From: Verrucomicrobiia bacterium
GTDB taxonomy: Bacteria > Verrucomicrobiota > Verrucomicrobiia > JADLBR01 > JAIBCM01
DNA length: 64,000 nt
Assembly (NCBI GenBank): GCA_019694135.1
Contig: JAIBCM010000003.1
Span: 324,626-388,625 of the forward strand
Direction of reading: 5' to 3'
In this document: piece after piece, positions 44,099 through 52,473 of the stretch
How positions within the stretch are numbered: position 1 is the first letter of the stretch
Layout of the letters: every line of letters begins with the position of its first letter
Position numbers and translations under genes: made by a program
Notes under the pieces: generated by a model
What the model was told of the DNA's origin: nothing
The model's input: the letters and a program-made list of their open reading frames with translations, nothing else
Database searches by the model: none

Positions 44099-44170
44099 AG
44101 CCGGTTGTCGGACTCGAACCGACGACCAGCGGTTTACAAAACCGCTGCTCTACCACTGAGCTAAACCGGC
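44099..44170 (-). tRNA. tRNA-Thr (anticodon TGT)
   Basis: On the minus strand the cloverleaf reads GCCGGTT acceptor, TAGCTCAGTGGTAGAGC D arm, an AGCGGT/ACCGCT anticodon stem with loop TTTGTAA (anticodon TGT, threonine ACA), a GGTTCGAGTCC T arm and AACCGGC acceptor, then a T discriminator. All stems pair well. No CCA is encoded; it would be added after transcription. Confidence 0.95.
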
Positions 44171-44232
44171 AGGAATTTTTTTAAGTTATAGAAAACTCTC
44201 TAACAAAGCAACTCTCGTATTTATTTACTTTT

Positions 44233-44538
44233 TCACTCTCCCATTCGAAACACTTCGGGAACTGACTCATCCTCATTGGTGGGAACAGTTTTTTTTTCCG
44301 ATGATTCTAATTCGAGCACCTCTGCATCTGGATTATCCAAAATCAAATGATCCAATTTCGTTTCTGCGGGTTCCTGCTCTTGAGTGGATTGACGATAATA
44401 AAGCGCTCCCACTCCTCCCACAACTACCAGCAATAACAATAAAGCAAAATAAGAAAAAGAACGATCCTTGACGGATTTCCTTCTCGTTTTCGCCTTCAAC
44501 TTTTTTCTAGGTCTTGTTCGACCTTTCAATGTCGCCAT
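44233..44538 (-). CDS. Small membrane protein with basic N-terminus
   Basis: This 101-aa product has a very basic cytoplasmic segment (residues 1-26, RTRPRKKLKAKTRRK), one transmembrane helix (YFALLLLLVVVGGVGALYY) and an acidic tail rich in Glu and Asp that would be periplasmic. No family is recognised. It resembles SPOR- or FtsN-like anchors only in layout. It is the first gene on the minus strand after the tRNA and divergent from the polysaccharide deacetylase gene. Confidence 0.55.
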   Translation of the reverse strand: MATLKGRTRPRKKLKAKTRRKSVKDRSFSYFALLLLLVVVGGVGALYYRQSTQEQEPAETKLDHLILDNPDAEVLELESSEKKTVPTNEDESVPEVFRMGE

Positions 44539-44651
44539 ATCTCAATTTCTCTTCTTAGATCAACTCGCTCCGAGAATCAAGCCACACCCAACCCGATCAG
44601 GGAATTCGCTTGCGATTACCAATTATTATGATTACTTAAAGCAATCCGTTT

Positions 44652-45437
44652 ATGATTAATCCTAATGATTCGACAAAAATTTCGCGAAGTCTTTTTCTCA
44701 AAAAATTAGGTCTTTTCGCTTTAGGCCATTCTTTCCTTGCCCCTTTCGTGCAAGCAGAAAACAGAGAAAAGGATGAACAAGAAACAATACTTCGTGGCGA
44801 TTCTTTAGAAATTCCCATCGACAAAAGCCAACCCACCTCCGAACTTCCCTTTATCTTGCGCGGCCCACGCGGTAATCCTCGTATCGCTTTAACATTTGAC
44901 GATGGTCCCAATCCAGGCACAACTGAAAAAATTTTACAAACGCTAGATCAACACCGCGCTAAAGCGACTTTTTTTATGATCGGCAGTCGCGTCAAAGAAT
45001 ACCCAGCCCTAGCACGAGAAGTCCGTGATCAAGGCCACGATATTGGTAATCACTCCTACACTCACCCTCTCCTTACCCGTCTTCCCAAAGCAACAGTTTA
45101 CAACGAAGTTCAAAAAACCCAACAAGTTATCGAAGACACTTTACATCTTCAATCTCGCTGGTTTCGTCCCCCTTACGGCGCCTTCAAAGCCTCGCAAGCT
45201 TCGATTGCTACTGAACTGAAACTAAACATAGTGATTTGGTCCGTGGATCCTCGAGATTGGTCACGACCCGGCGCAAATACTATTCACCGTCGCATTGTTA
45301 ATCACACCAGTGGTGGCGATATCGTTCTTTGCCACGATATTCATCGGCAAACAGCAGAAGCAGCTCCTTATTTTATTCCTGCACTCATTGATCGCGGTTT
45401 TGAATTAGTCACTCTATCCGATTTGCTTTTGGGTTAG
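44652..45437 (+). CDS. Polysaccharide deacetylase (NodB domain), likely secreted
   Basis: This 261-aa protein has a signal-like N-terminus with SRSLFLKKLGLFALGHSFL, where the RSLFLKK resembles a Tat-type start, and a NodB domain from about residue 76. Motifs are ALTFDDGPNPGTTEKIL (metal-binding Asp-Asp), IGNHSYTHPLLTRLP (His ligands), WFRPPYGAFKASQ and IVIWSVDPRDWSRPG. It should remove acetyl groups from a GlcNAc-containing polymer such as peptidoglycan or chitin oligomers. It is monocistronic. The HEPN/MNT pair follows after 54 bases. Confidence 0.88.
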   Translation: MINPNDSTKISRSLFLKKLGLFALGHSFLAPFVQAENREKDEQETILRGDSLEIPIDKSQPTSELPFILRGPRGNPRIALTFDDGPNPGTTEKILQTLDQHRAKATFFMIGSRVKEYPALAREVRDQGHDIGNHSYTHPLLTRLPKATVYNEVQKTQQVIEDTLHLQSRWFRPPYGAFKASQASIATELKLNIVIWSVDPRDWSRPGANTIHRRIVNHTSGGDIVLCHDIHRQTAEAAPYFIPALIDRGFELVTLSDLLLG

Positions 45438-45491
45438 CCTGGCTATTCCTAAAAATCTTGAGAACATTCAAAAAAATATATAAATTATAGT

Positions 45492-45794
45492 ATGAGATTT
45501 TCTTCAGCACTTAATCAAAAACTTTCCGCATTACGACGGCAACTACCTCAGTTATCTCAAAAATATCACGTGAAATCATTAAGCATTTTTGGCTCGTATG
45601 CCAAACACACACAAACCAAAGCCAGTGATATCGACATTTTGGTTGAGTTTAATGAAACTCCAACTCTCTTCGAATTCATCAAGCTTGAAAACCAACTTTC
45701 GCGCCTATTAAAAATGAAAGTTGATCTTGTCACCCCCAAAGCACTACGTCCTCAAATCGGTTCCAGAATCTTAAAAGAAATCATAGCCGTGTGA
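45492..45794 (+). CDS. MNT-type minimal nucleotidyltransferase (antitoxin)
   Basis: This 100-aa protein has the nucleotidyltransferase motif SIFGSYAKHTQTKASDIDIL, giving GSYA and DxD metal ligands, in a minimal fold without extra domains. With the HEPN gene that overlaps it by 4 bases it forms a MntA/HepT-type toxin-antitoxin pair. In characterised pairs MntA adds AMP to HepT to silence it; I infer the same here. The genes are AT-rich like their surroundings. Confidence 0.85.
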   Translation: MRFSSALNQKLSALRRQLPQLSQKYHVKSLSIFGSYAKHTQTKASDIDILVEFNETPTLFEFIKLENQLSRLLKMKVDLVTPKALRPQIGSRILKEIIAV

Positions 45795-46135
45795 GCTCAC
45801 GAATTCACCTAGATTATTTAAACGATATTTGGGATTCTATTCACAAAATAGAAGCTTTTACTAAAAAGATAGAAGAAAAAACTTTTTATCACGATAGCAA
45901 AACCAATTACGCTGTAGTTCGCGCCCTGGAAATCATAGGCGAAGCAACCAAACAAATTCCTCATTCCTACCGTCAACAACATCCAGATATTCCTTGGAAA
46001 TTAATGGCTGGCATGCGTGATAAACTTGCTCACGATTATTTCGGAGTAGATTTGGAAATCCTATGGAAAACAGTCAAAGAAGATATTCCAAAACTCAAAC
46101 ACCTGATTCGCCCCTTAATGAAATCAAAAAAATAA
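45791..46135 (+). CDS. HEPN-domain protein (HepT-like toxin RNase)
   Basis: This 114-aa helical HEPN protein has the RxxxxHxY catalytic motif as MRDKLAHDYFGVDLEILW near the C-terminus, preceded by ALEIIGEATKQIPHSYRQQHPDIPW in part. This matches HepT (DUF86) RNases. Translation starts at a GTG that overlaps the partner's stop (GTGTGA), a typical coupled arrangement. The gene is complete, so the pair looks functional. It converges with lipA, 1 base away. Confidence 0.87.
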   Translation: MSSRIHLDYLNDIWDSIHKIEAFTKKIEEKTFYHDSKTNYAVVRALEIIGEATKQIPHSYRQQHPDIPWKLMAGMRDKLAHDYFGVDLEILWKTVKEDIPKLKHLIRPLMKSKK

Positions 46136-46136
46136 A

Positions 46137-47042
46137 TTAAATCGATTTCAACACTTCCAAATCCACTGCATCCGCGTAATAAGAACTTCTCACAAGCGGC
46201 CCCGAAGCCACATTTTTAAAGCCAATATTTTTTGCGTAATCGGCCCATTGCTCAAATTCTTGCGGAGTCACCCAACGCGCTACAGGTAAATGCTGCGGGG
46301 TAGGTTGCAAATATTGTCCCAAAGTCACCAAATCACAATTCACTCTACGTAAATCTTGCAACGAAGCCATAATTTCAACGTCTGACTCTCCCAATCCCAA
46401 CATCAAACCCGATTTCGTAATCATCCCAGGCGCCAACGTTTTAATAAACTTCAAAACCTCCAGCGAACGATGGTAAGTCGCTCGCGCGCGAACATGAGAT
46501 GTTAATCGTTCCACCGTTTCTAAATTATGATTAAAAATATCAGGCTTAACCCTTACCACTTTCGCAATATCTTCCTCTTCGCCCTGAAAATCGCTCGTTA
46601 ACACCTCAATAATAATCCCAGGATTTTTTTCCCGAACCGCTTGCACCGTTTCCGCAACATGCGCAGCCGCTCCGTCTTTTAAGTCATCACGCGCAACCAT
46701 TGTAATCACCACATGCCGCAAATGCAATCGTGCCACCGCCTCGGCAACACGCATCGGCTCGTCTGCCTCCAAAGCAAACGGTTTGGCGGTGGCCACCGAA
46801 CAAAATCCGCAATTACGCGTGCAACGGTCACCCGCCACCATAAAAGTGGCTGTTCCACGACTCCAACATTCCCAACGATTCGGACAACGCGCACTTTCGC
46901 AAACCGTATGAAGTTTTAAATCGCGAATCAAATCTGTCGTTTGTTGATACTGAGGCGAAGTCGGTAATTTAAGACGAAACCAATCCGGTTTTCGTCCCGG
47001 CTTTACCATCTCTGACTGAGCTTTTGTCAACATTGTTAGCAC
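46137..47042 (-). CDS. lipA: Lipoyl synthase
   Basis: This 301-aa radical SAM enzyme inserts sulfur into octanoyl groups to make lipoate. The N-terminal auxiliary cluster is CESARCPNRWECW and the radical SAM cluster is GDRCTRNCGFCSV. VVRVKPDIFNHNLETVERL and the LMLGLGESDVEI region are conserved, ending near VASGPLVRSSY. Several Met codons near the start (residues 1, 4 and 12) make the exact start uncertain. No lipB is adjacent. Confidence 0.95.
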   Translation of the reverse strand: MLTMLTKAQSEMVKPGRKPDWFRLKLPTSPQYQQTTDLIRDLKLHTVCESARCPNRWECWSRGTATFMVAGDRCTRNCGFCSVATAKPFALEADEPMRVAEAVARLHLRHVVITMVARDDLKDGAAAHVAETVQAVREKNPGIIIEVLTSDFQGEEEDIAKVVRVKPDIFNHNLETVERLTSHVRARATYHRSLEVLKFIKTLAPGMITKSGLMLGLGESDVEIMASLQDLRRVNCDLVTLGQYLQPTPQHLPVARWVTPQEFEQWADYAKNIGFKNVASGPLVRSSYYADAVDLEVLKSI

Positions 47043-47110
47043 GACCCTACATAACTTTTTTAAAAGTTCAACTTTACAGCAAAGCCTTTTTCGACGAATG
47101 ATAAAGCAAT

Positions 47111-47635
47111 ATGAAAGAAGAAATTTTTGATGTCGTCGACGAAAAGGATCGAGTGATAGGACAAGTCACGCGACGCGAAATTCATGAAAAAAAATTACTG
47201 CATCGCGCCATCCATATTTTCATTTTCGATTCAAGAAATCGTCTCTTTCTTCAAAAACGTTCGCTAATGAAAGATTCCCATCCCGGAAAATGGGATTCCT
47301 CTTGCAGCGGTCACTTAGATACTGGCGAAACCTATGCCATCGCCGCTCAGCGCGAATTAAAAGAAGAGTTGGGCATTACCTTCTCCATATCGACTGCCGA
47401 TAGGATTCTTTATTTGCCAGCTTCCGAAGCAACTGATCAGGAGTTTATACAAGTTTTCCGGTTAATGCATCCCGGCCCGTTCCAATTGCATCCCGAAGAA
47501 ATTAGCGAAGGTCAATTTTTTGAAATCCATCACATTCAACAATGGATAGAGAAAAAACCCGAAGATTTTGCAACGGCTTTCCACACTATTTTTCACAAAT
47601 TTCTTACAGCTTGCGATCATTCATCAACCGTTTAA
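47111..47635 (+). CDS. Nudix hydrolase, IPP isomerase/YfcD-like
   Basis: This 174-aa Nudix protein begins with FDVVDEKDRVIGQVTRREI, then HRAIHIFIFDSRNRLFLQKRS and GKWDSSCSGHLDTGETYAIA, with the Nudix helix RELKEELGI. This layout is shared by type 1 isopentenyl-diphosphate isomerase and the YfcD group. The longer IDI-specific Cys and Tyr active-site features are not certain, so the call is Nudix with an unknown substrate. It is first of a + strand run leading to rpoN. Confidence 0.78.
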   Translation: MKEEIFDVVDEKDRVIGQVTRREIHEKKLLHRAIHIFIFDSRNRLFLQKRSLMKDSHPGKWDSSCSGHLDTGETYAIAAQRELKEELGITFSISTADRILYLPASEATDQEFIQVFRLMHPGPFQLHPEEISEGQFFEIHHIQQWIEKKPEDFATAFHTIFHKFLTACDHSSTV

Positions 47636-47644
47636 AACAAAGAC

Positions 47645-48424
47645 ATGGTGCGATTAACCATTTTAGGAAGTGGCAGTGCGGGCAATTGCGCCTTGGTTGA
47701 AGCCGATCAGACTCGTCTTCTCATTGATGCCGGTTTGAGCGGTCGCCAAATTCAAAACCGTCTTTCACAACTCGGAAAAAGTTTGGATGAAATTGACGGT
47801 GTGCTCTTAACCCATGAACACAGCGATCATACGCTCGGCCTAACACGGATTTGCCAAAAACGAAATATTCCGATCTACACCAACTCTTTAACCGCCGAAT
47901 GTATCAAATCCAAACTTCATCCTTCGCAAACTTGGAAACTTTTTACCACGGGCGATCGTTTTACTATTGGGAACTGGGACATTGAAACATTTCCCGTGCC
48001 TCACGATGCCTATGATCCGGTCGGTTTCGTTTTACGCTTCCAACAAGTCTGTTTTGGCTTTCTAACTGATCTCGGCCACGCCACACGTCTCGTTATCGAA
48101 CGCATTCGATCCTGCCACGCCCTTCTCTTGGAAGCCAATCACGATCTCGGCCTGCTCCAAGAAGATCAACGACGGCCCTGGTCTGTGAAACAAAGAATTC
48201 TTTCCCGTCACGGCCATCTTTCCAACGATGGAGCAGCTCAAGTGCTCCATGAAATGGCTTCGCAACATCTCAAACACTTATTTTTAGGCCATCTCAGCTC
48301 AGATTGTAATCGACCCGAGTTAGCTAGAAACAGTTCCTTAACTGCCTTGGAAAACGTTCACGCATCTCATGTTACTGTAGAAGTCGCCTCTCAAGATCAA
48401 GCGACAGCAACTTTAGAACTTTAG
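47645..48424 (+). CDS. MBL-fold hydrolase, YycJ/WalJ-like
   Basis: This 259-aa MBL-fold protein opens LTILGSGSAGNCALVEADQTRLLIDAG in part and has the zinc motif LTHEHSDHTLGL, then FPVPHDAYDPVGF and ALLLEANHD. The HLFLGHLSSDCNRPELA tail is typical of the YycJ/WalJ subgroup, proposed to be a DNA 5'-exonuclease or DNA-repair related hydrolase. The function here is inferred. It lies 13 bases ahead of rpoN. Confidence 0.8.
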   Translation: MVRLTILGSGSAGNCALVEADQTRLLIDAGLSGRQIQNRLSQLGKSLDEIDGVLLTHEHSDHTLGLTRICQKRNIPIYTNSLTAECIKSKLHPSQTWKLFTTGDRFTIGNWDIETFPVPHDAYDPVGFVLRFQQVCFGFLTDLGHATRLVIERIRSCHALLLEANHDLGLLQEDQRRPWSVKQRILSRHGHLSNDGAAQVLHEMASQHLKHLFLGHLSSDCNRPELARNSSLTALENVHASHVTVEVASQDQATATLEL

Positions 48425-48437
48425 CCGAAATAGATTT

Positions 48438-49838
48438 ATGGCTGATATTCGACTGACTCAATCAACGGCTCAAACCCAAATTTTCACGCCTCACATGCAG
48501 CAAGCGCTCGCTATTTTGCAAGCGCCTGCCTTGGAATTGCGCTCTCTGGTTCAAGAAGAAATTGCGAAAAATCCAGTTCTAGAAGAAATCACAGAAGCAC
48601 CTTCAGAAGAATGGGAAGAAATCACACAAGAAAAAACCGAGCCACTTACAAACAAAAGTGAAGAATCTGAAGTAAGCTGGGACCTTTCATCAATACGCCA
48701 TTCCCATAGAGATCAGGATGAAGCACAAAGGCGCCAGTTTTTTTTTGATTCTCTCACTAAACCCGAAACATTGGCAGAACATCTCACTCAACAACTGCAC
48801 TTAAATAGCTCTGATCCTCAGCAAATTCAAATCGGTGAAATTATCATTGGCAGCCTCGACAGTGACGGTTTTTTGCGCATTTCCCTGGATGAAATTAGCA
48901 ATCTCTCCCACAGCAACAACGAATCGGTAAAAGCAACCTTGCAACTCATTCAAGGCTTTCATCCCAGCGGTATTGCTGCACGCGATCTGAAAGAATGCTT
49001 ACTATTGCAACTACAGCGCCTGGGCAAAACTAAATCATTAGAATCGATTTTAGTCGCTAATCACTTGGAAGATTTGGCACATCATCGCTACGAAATTTTA
49101 GCCAAACAATTACAGACCGATCCTAACACTATCCAAGCCGCTGCTCAAACCATTGCTAAACTCGATCCTAAACCAGGTCGCGCTTTTCTGCCCGAAGAAA
49201 AACATCAAATCGTGCGAGCCGAATTCGCCGTGCGAAAAGTGAAAGAAGATTGGAAAATTATTTTTAATCCTCACGCTTCTCCTCGACTCAAAATTAGCGA
49301 CACCTATAAAGATATGCTCGCCTCAAATAATGGCGATAGCAAAGAAGTCCGCGACTATTTGCGCGAAAAAATTCGTTCTGGTCGATCGTTTATGGACTGG
49401 ATTCAACAACGCCAAGACACGTTACAAAAAATCGCGCAAGTTATTATCGAAAAACAAAGAGATTTTTTTGAGCACGGCGTGTCTCACTTAAAACCCTTAA
49501 CACTCGCTCAAGTGGCGCAAGAAATTGGCATTCACGAAACCACAGTAAGCCGCGCCATTGCCAATAAATATATGGACACCCCGTGGGGCATTCAGGAATT
49601 AAAATTCTTTTTCACCTCGGGCTATCGCAACCATGCTTCCGGACAAATTATTTCCAATCAAAGCATCAAAGAATCACTACGCGAACTGATAGAACACGAA
49701 GACAAACGCAACCCGTATTCCGATGAAGAAATCATTAAAATTTTTTCCGAACGCGGCATTACTATTGCGCGCCGAACCATTGCCAAATATCGCAAAGAAC
49801 TTAAAATTCTCCCTTCCAGCCTGCGGCGTGTTTTGTAA
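48438..49838 (+). CDS. rpoN: RNA polymerase sigma-54 factor
   Basis: This 466-aa sigma factor recognises -24/-12 promoters and needs enhancer-binding ATPases. Region I is Gln/Leu-rich (LTQSTAQTQIFTPHMQQAL). The core-binding region has GSLDSDGFLRISLDEI and FHPSGIAARDLKECLLLQL. The HTH LAQVAQEIGIHETTVSRAI and the RpoN box ARRTIAKYRKEL near the C-terminus are present. No sigma-54 activator gene lies in the window. An MBL gene precedes it and aroE follows by 16 bases. Confidence 0.97.
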   Translation: MADIRLTQSTAQTQIFTPHMQQALAILQAPALELRSLVQEEIAKNPVLEEITEAPSEEWEEITQEKTEPLTNKSEESEVSWDLSSIRHSHRDQDEAQRRQFFFDSLTKPETLAEHLTQQLHLNSSDPQQIQIGEIIIGSLDSDGFLRISLDEISNLSHSNNESVKATLQLIQGFHPSGIAARDLKECLLLQLQRLGKTKSLESILVANHLEDLAHHRYEILAKQLQTDPNTIQAAAQTIAKLDPKPGRAFLPEEKHQIVRAEFAVRKVKEDWKIIFNPHASPRLKISDTYKDMLASNNGDSKEVRDYLREKIRSGRSFMDWIQQRQDTLQKIAQVIIEKQRDFFEHGVSHLKPLTLAQVAQEIGIHETTVSRAIANKYMDTPWGIQELKFFFTSGYRNHASGQIISNQSIKESLRELIEHEDKRNPYSDEEIIKIFSERGITIARRTIAKYRKELKILPSSLRRVL

Positions 49839-49854
49839 TGATATTCCCCACCGC

Positions 49855-50745
49855 ATGATTTCTTTTGAACAATTAACTCACTGGCGCCCAACACGCCCAA
49901 CTTATGGCGTCATCGGCTACCCCATAAAGCACTCGCTATCGCCCATCATGCAACAAGCCGCTATGCATGCATTAGGATTAGACGCTGATTATTTGGCTTT
50001 TGAAATCCCGCCTGATCAACTCATTCCCTCTCTGGAACATCTAGAAAAAATAGGTGTTAAAGGAATTAATCTTACCCTACCCCACAAAACTCAAGTTTTA
50101 CCTTGGCTACATGAAACTTCCAACGAAGTCAAAGCCATTGGTGCGGCTAACACTATCAAATTCGATGCTGGTTTGCGAAAAGGTTATAACACCGATGCAC
50201 CCGGTTTTTCTCGAGCTATCGAAACAGTTTTCAAGAAAAAACTCCGCGAACTTCGCATCCTACTCTTGGGAGCCGGTGGTGCGGGTCGAGCAATCGCTTT
50301 TCAAGCGATATCTGAAAAATGCCAGAAATTAGTGATCGTCAATCGAACAATAGAAAAAGCAGAGCAATTAATAAAAGAGCTTTCCTCTTCGGCTTCCACT
50401 TTCAAAAACAGCAACGTGACCTACCTCACTTTTTCTTCATCCGATCAACTTACCAAAGAACTCGCGAATAGTGATCTGATTGTCAATACAACCTCTTTAG
50501 GTCTTCGCGAAAATGATCCTTCACTCATTCCCAGAGATTGGTTTCAACCGAATCATCTACTTTTTGACACCATTTATCAACCCTCTGTCACTTCCCTCAT
50601 GCGCGAAGCACAAAGCGCGGGAGCTCAAACTGCTAATGGCCTATTCATGCTTCTCTATCAAGGCGCGCTTGCTTTTGAAATTTGGTTCTCGCAACCTGCG
50701 CCGATTGATGTCATGAAACAAGCCCTATTCCAAACTCAAATTTGA
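49855..50745 (+). CDS. aroE: Shikimate dehydrogenase
   Basis: This 296-aa NADP enzyme reduces 3-dehydroshikimate in the shikimate pathway, feeding chorismate to TrpE. Motifs are GVIGYPIKHSLSPIMQQAA, INLTLPHKTQVLPWL with the catalytic Lys, AANTIKF, LLGAGGAGRAIAFQ and VNRTIEKAEQL for NADP binding, and NGLFMLLYQGALAF. I chose the ATG at 49855; the open frame extends upstream inside rpoN and is unrelated. pilD starts 1 base after its stop. Confidence 0.95.
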   Translation: MISFEQLTHWRPTRPTYGVIGYPIKHSLSPIMQQAAMHALGLDADYLAFEIPPDQLIPSLEHLEKIGVKGINLTLPHKTQVLPWLHETSNEVKAIGAANTIKFDAGLRKGYNTDAPGFSRAIETVFKKKLRELRILLLGAGGAGRAIAFQAISEKCQKLVIVNRTIEKAEQLIKELSSSASTFKNSNVTYLTFSSSDQLTKELANSDLIVNTTSLGLRENDPSLIPRDWFQPNHLLFDTIYQPSVTSLMREAQSAGAQTANGLFMLLYQGALAFEIWFSQPAPIDVMKQALFQTQI

Positions 50746-50746
50746 C

Positions 50747-51553
50747 ATGTCGCTTCAAACCAATCCGTTTTTTTTGCTTATCGTTTTTATCGTAGGCGCA
50801 TGCGTGGGATCTTTTCTCAACGTTTGCATCTATCGCATTCCCCGCGATATTTCTATCGTCTCTCCTCGTTCCTTCTGTCCATTATGCGGAGAACCTATCG
50901 CTTGGTATTATAATTTACCTATTATCTCTTGGATCGGATTAGGTGGAAAAACTCAATGCTGCGGCACACCGTTTAGTTGGCGTTATCCCTTTGTGGAATT
51001 ATTAACTGCATCCCTTTTCACGTTATTATTTTTTCAATTTCACTGGGCCACTGCCCTAGCCTACTCCATATTGTGCGCTTTATTAATCATTGGATTTTTT
51101 ACCGATCTCGATCATCTTATGATTCCTGACGCTGTCACGGTTGGCGGTTTTTTTTTAGGAATCATCGCTTCAACACTTTTACCCGAACTTCATGACACGC
51201 TTAACCGCTGGAATGCTCTGAAACAAGCTGCCTCAGGCGCTTTTGTCGGCGCTGGAATCCTAGGCGTTGTCGCCTGGGTAGGTGGTCGCGTTTTAAAAAA
51301 AGAAGCCATGGGCATGGGCGACGTAAAACTTATGGCCTGTTTGGGCGCATTTCTGGGTTGGCAAGCCACACTTTTTTGTATCATGATCGGCTCCTTAATC
51401 GGCACAGTTATCGGTATTGGCATCTTAATCGCACAAAGAAAAAAATGGGGTTCCCACGTCATGCTCCCCTTTGGCCCCCCCCTTATGATTGCCGCTATTT
51501 TCTGGATTTTGGGTGGCAAAAAAATTTGGCAAACTTATTGGTTAACTTTATAA
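50747..51553 (+). CDS. pilD: Prepilin leader peptidase / N-methyltransferase
   Basis: This 268-aa membrane enzyme cleaves and methylates type IV pilin-like proteins. The cytoplasmic Cys motif CPLCGEPIAWYYNLPIISW with the later CCG forms the zinc site of the methyltransferase part. The aspartate protease motifs are FTDLDHLMIPD and KEAMGMGDVKLMACLGAFLG. About seven or eight transmembrane helices are evident. No pilin genes are in the window. It is co-transcribed with aroE. Confidence 0.94.
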   Translation: MSLQTNPFFLLIVFIVGACVGSFLNVCIYRIPRDISIVSPRSFCPLCGEPIAWYYNLPIISWIGLGGKTQCCGTPFSWRYPFVELLTASLFTLLFFQFHWATALAYSILCALLIIGFFTDLDHLMIPDAVTVGGFFLGIIASTLLPELHDTLNRWNALKQAASGAFVGAGILGVVAWVGGRVLKKEAMGMGDVKLMACLGAFLGWQATLFCIMIGSLIGTVIGIGILIAQRKKWGSHVMLPFGPPLMIAAIFWILGGKKIWQTYWLTL

Positions 51554-51643
51554 TTTTCATGTTTAGTGGACAAGGCAACTCACTAAGCTTTGATAATTTA
51601 TTCCCAAAACTTATAAAGCTGATAAATCTATTTACATTTAAAT

Positions 51644-52390
51644 ATGACTACAAAAGAAATTTTTCAAAAACAAGGTCATTACTGCTTTCGTTGGAGAAGC
51701 TATCTTCCTTTAATCTTGTTGCCTTTATTACTATTAAGCCTACCTAATGCAGAAATCATTAAAACCCATTTCGGAAAAGCCACGGGCGAATTTTGGAAAT
51801 GGGGATGCGTTTTCATTTCTTCCCTAGGTTTTTTAATAAGATGTTTAGTAATAGGTTACGCTCCCGGTGGCACTTCTGGAAGAAATGCTAAACAACAACG
51901 GGCTGACCGACTGAATCAAACCGGAATCTATTCACTAGTAAGAAATCCCCTTTATTTAGGTAATTTTTTAATGGTTTTAGGTGTAGCGCTTTTTACCGAA
52001 ACTTTTTGGTTTATTATTATCACAATAGTCGTTTTTACTCTATTCTATGAAAGAATTATTTTGATCGAGGAAGAATTTCTTCAACACAAATTCGGTGAAG
52101 TTTTTATCAATTGGGCGCAAAAAACCCCTGCTTTTATTCCTAAATTTCATGGTTGGATTCAACCGGATTTGCCATTTTCTTTTAAAAATGTTTTGAAAAG
52201 AGAATACAGCGGTTTTTTAATAACCACTTTACTTTTTATTGGAATCGATTTTCTTTCTGACCATTTCTTTGAACATCGAAACCAAGAACGTTTCCTCTGG
52301 CTTATTACTCTCGCTATCTCTTTCACCATTTATTTCATACTTCGAACACTTAAAAAAAAGACATTATTACTTCATAAAAAAGGACGATAA
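51644..52390 (+). CDS. ICMT/PEMT-family membrane methyltransferase-like protein
   Basis: This 248-aa protein has several transmembrane helices and the family signature LVRNPLYLGNFLMVLGVALF, followed by ERIILIEEEFLQHKFGEVF and W...TPAFIP. This matches the isoprenylcysteine carboxyl methyltransferase/phospholipid methyltransferase family. Bacterial members modify lipids or unknown targets. The extra C-terminal helices (about residues 180-235) are longer than usual. It lies alone between pilD and ligA. Confidence 0.75.
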   Translation: MTTKEIFQKQGHYCFRWRSYLPLILLPLLLLSLPNAEIIKTHFGKATGEFWKWGCVFISSLGFLIRCLVIGYAPGGTSGRNAKQQRADRLNQTGIYSLVRNPLYLGNFLMVLGVALFTETFWFIIITIVVFTLFYERIILIEEEFLQHKFGEVFINWAQKTPAFIPKFHGWIQPDLPFSFKNVLKREYSGFLITTLLFIGIDFLSDHFFEHRNQERFLWLITLAISFTIYFILRTLKKKTLLLHKKGR

Positions 52391-52473
52391 ATTTTTATTT
52401 AGCATAATTCTTAAAAAGCTTGGTTTTACTCTTTGGCAAATGAAATAATCTTTTACGTTTATGGGACTAAATA

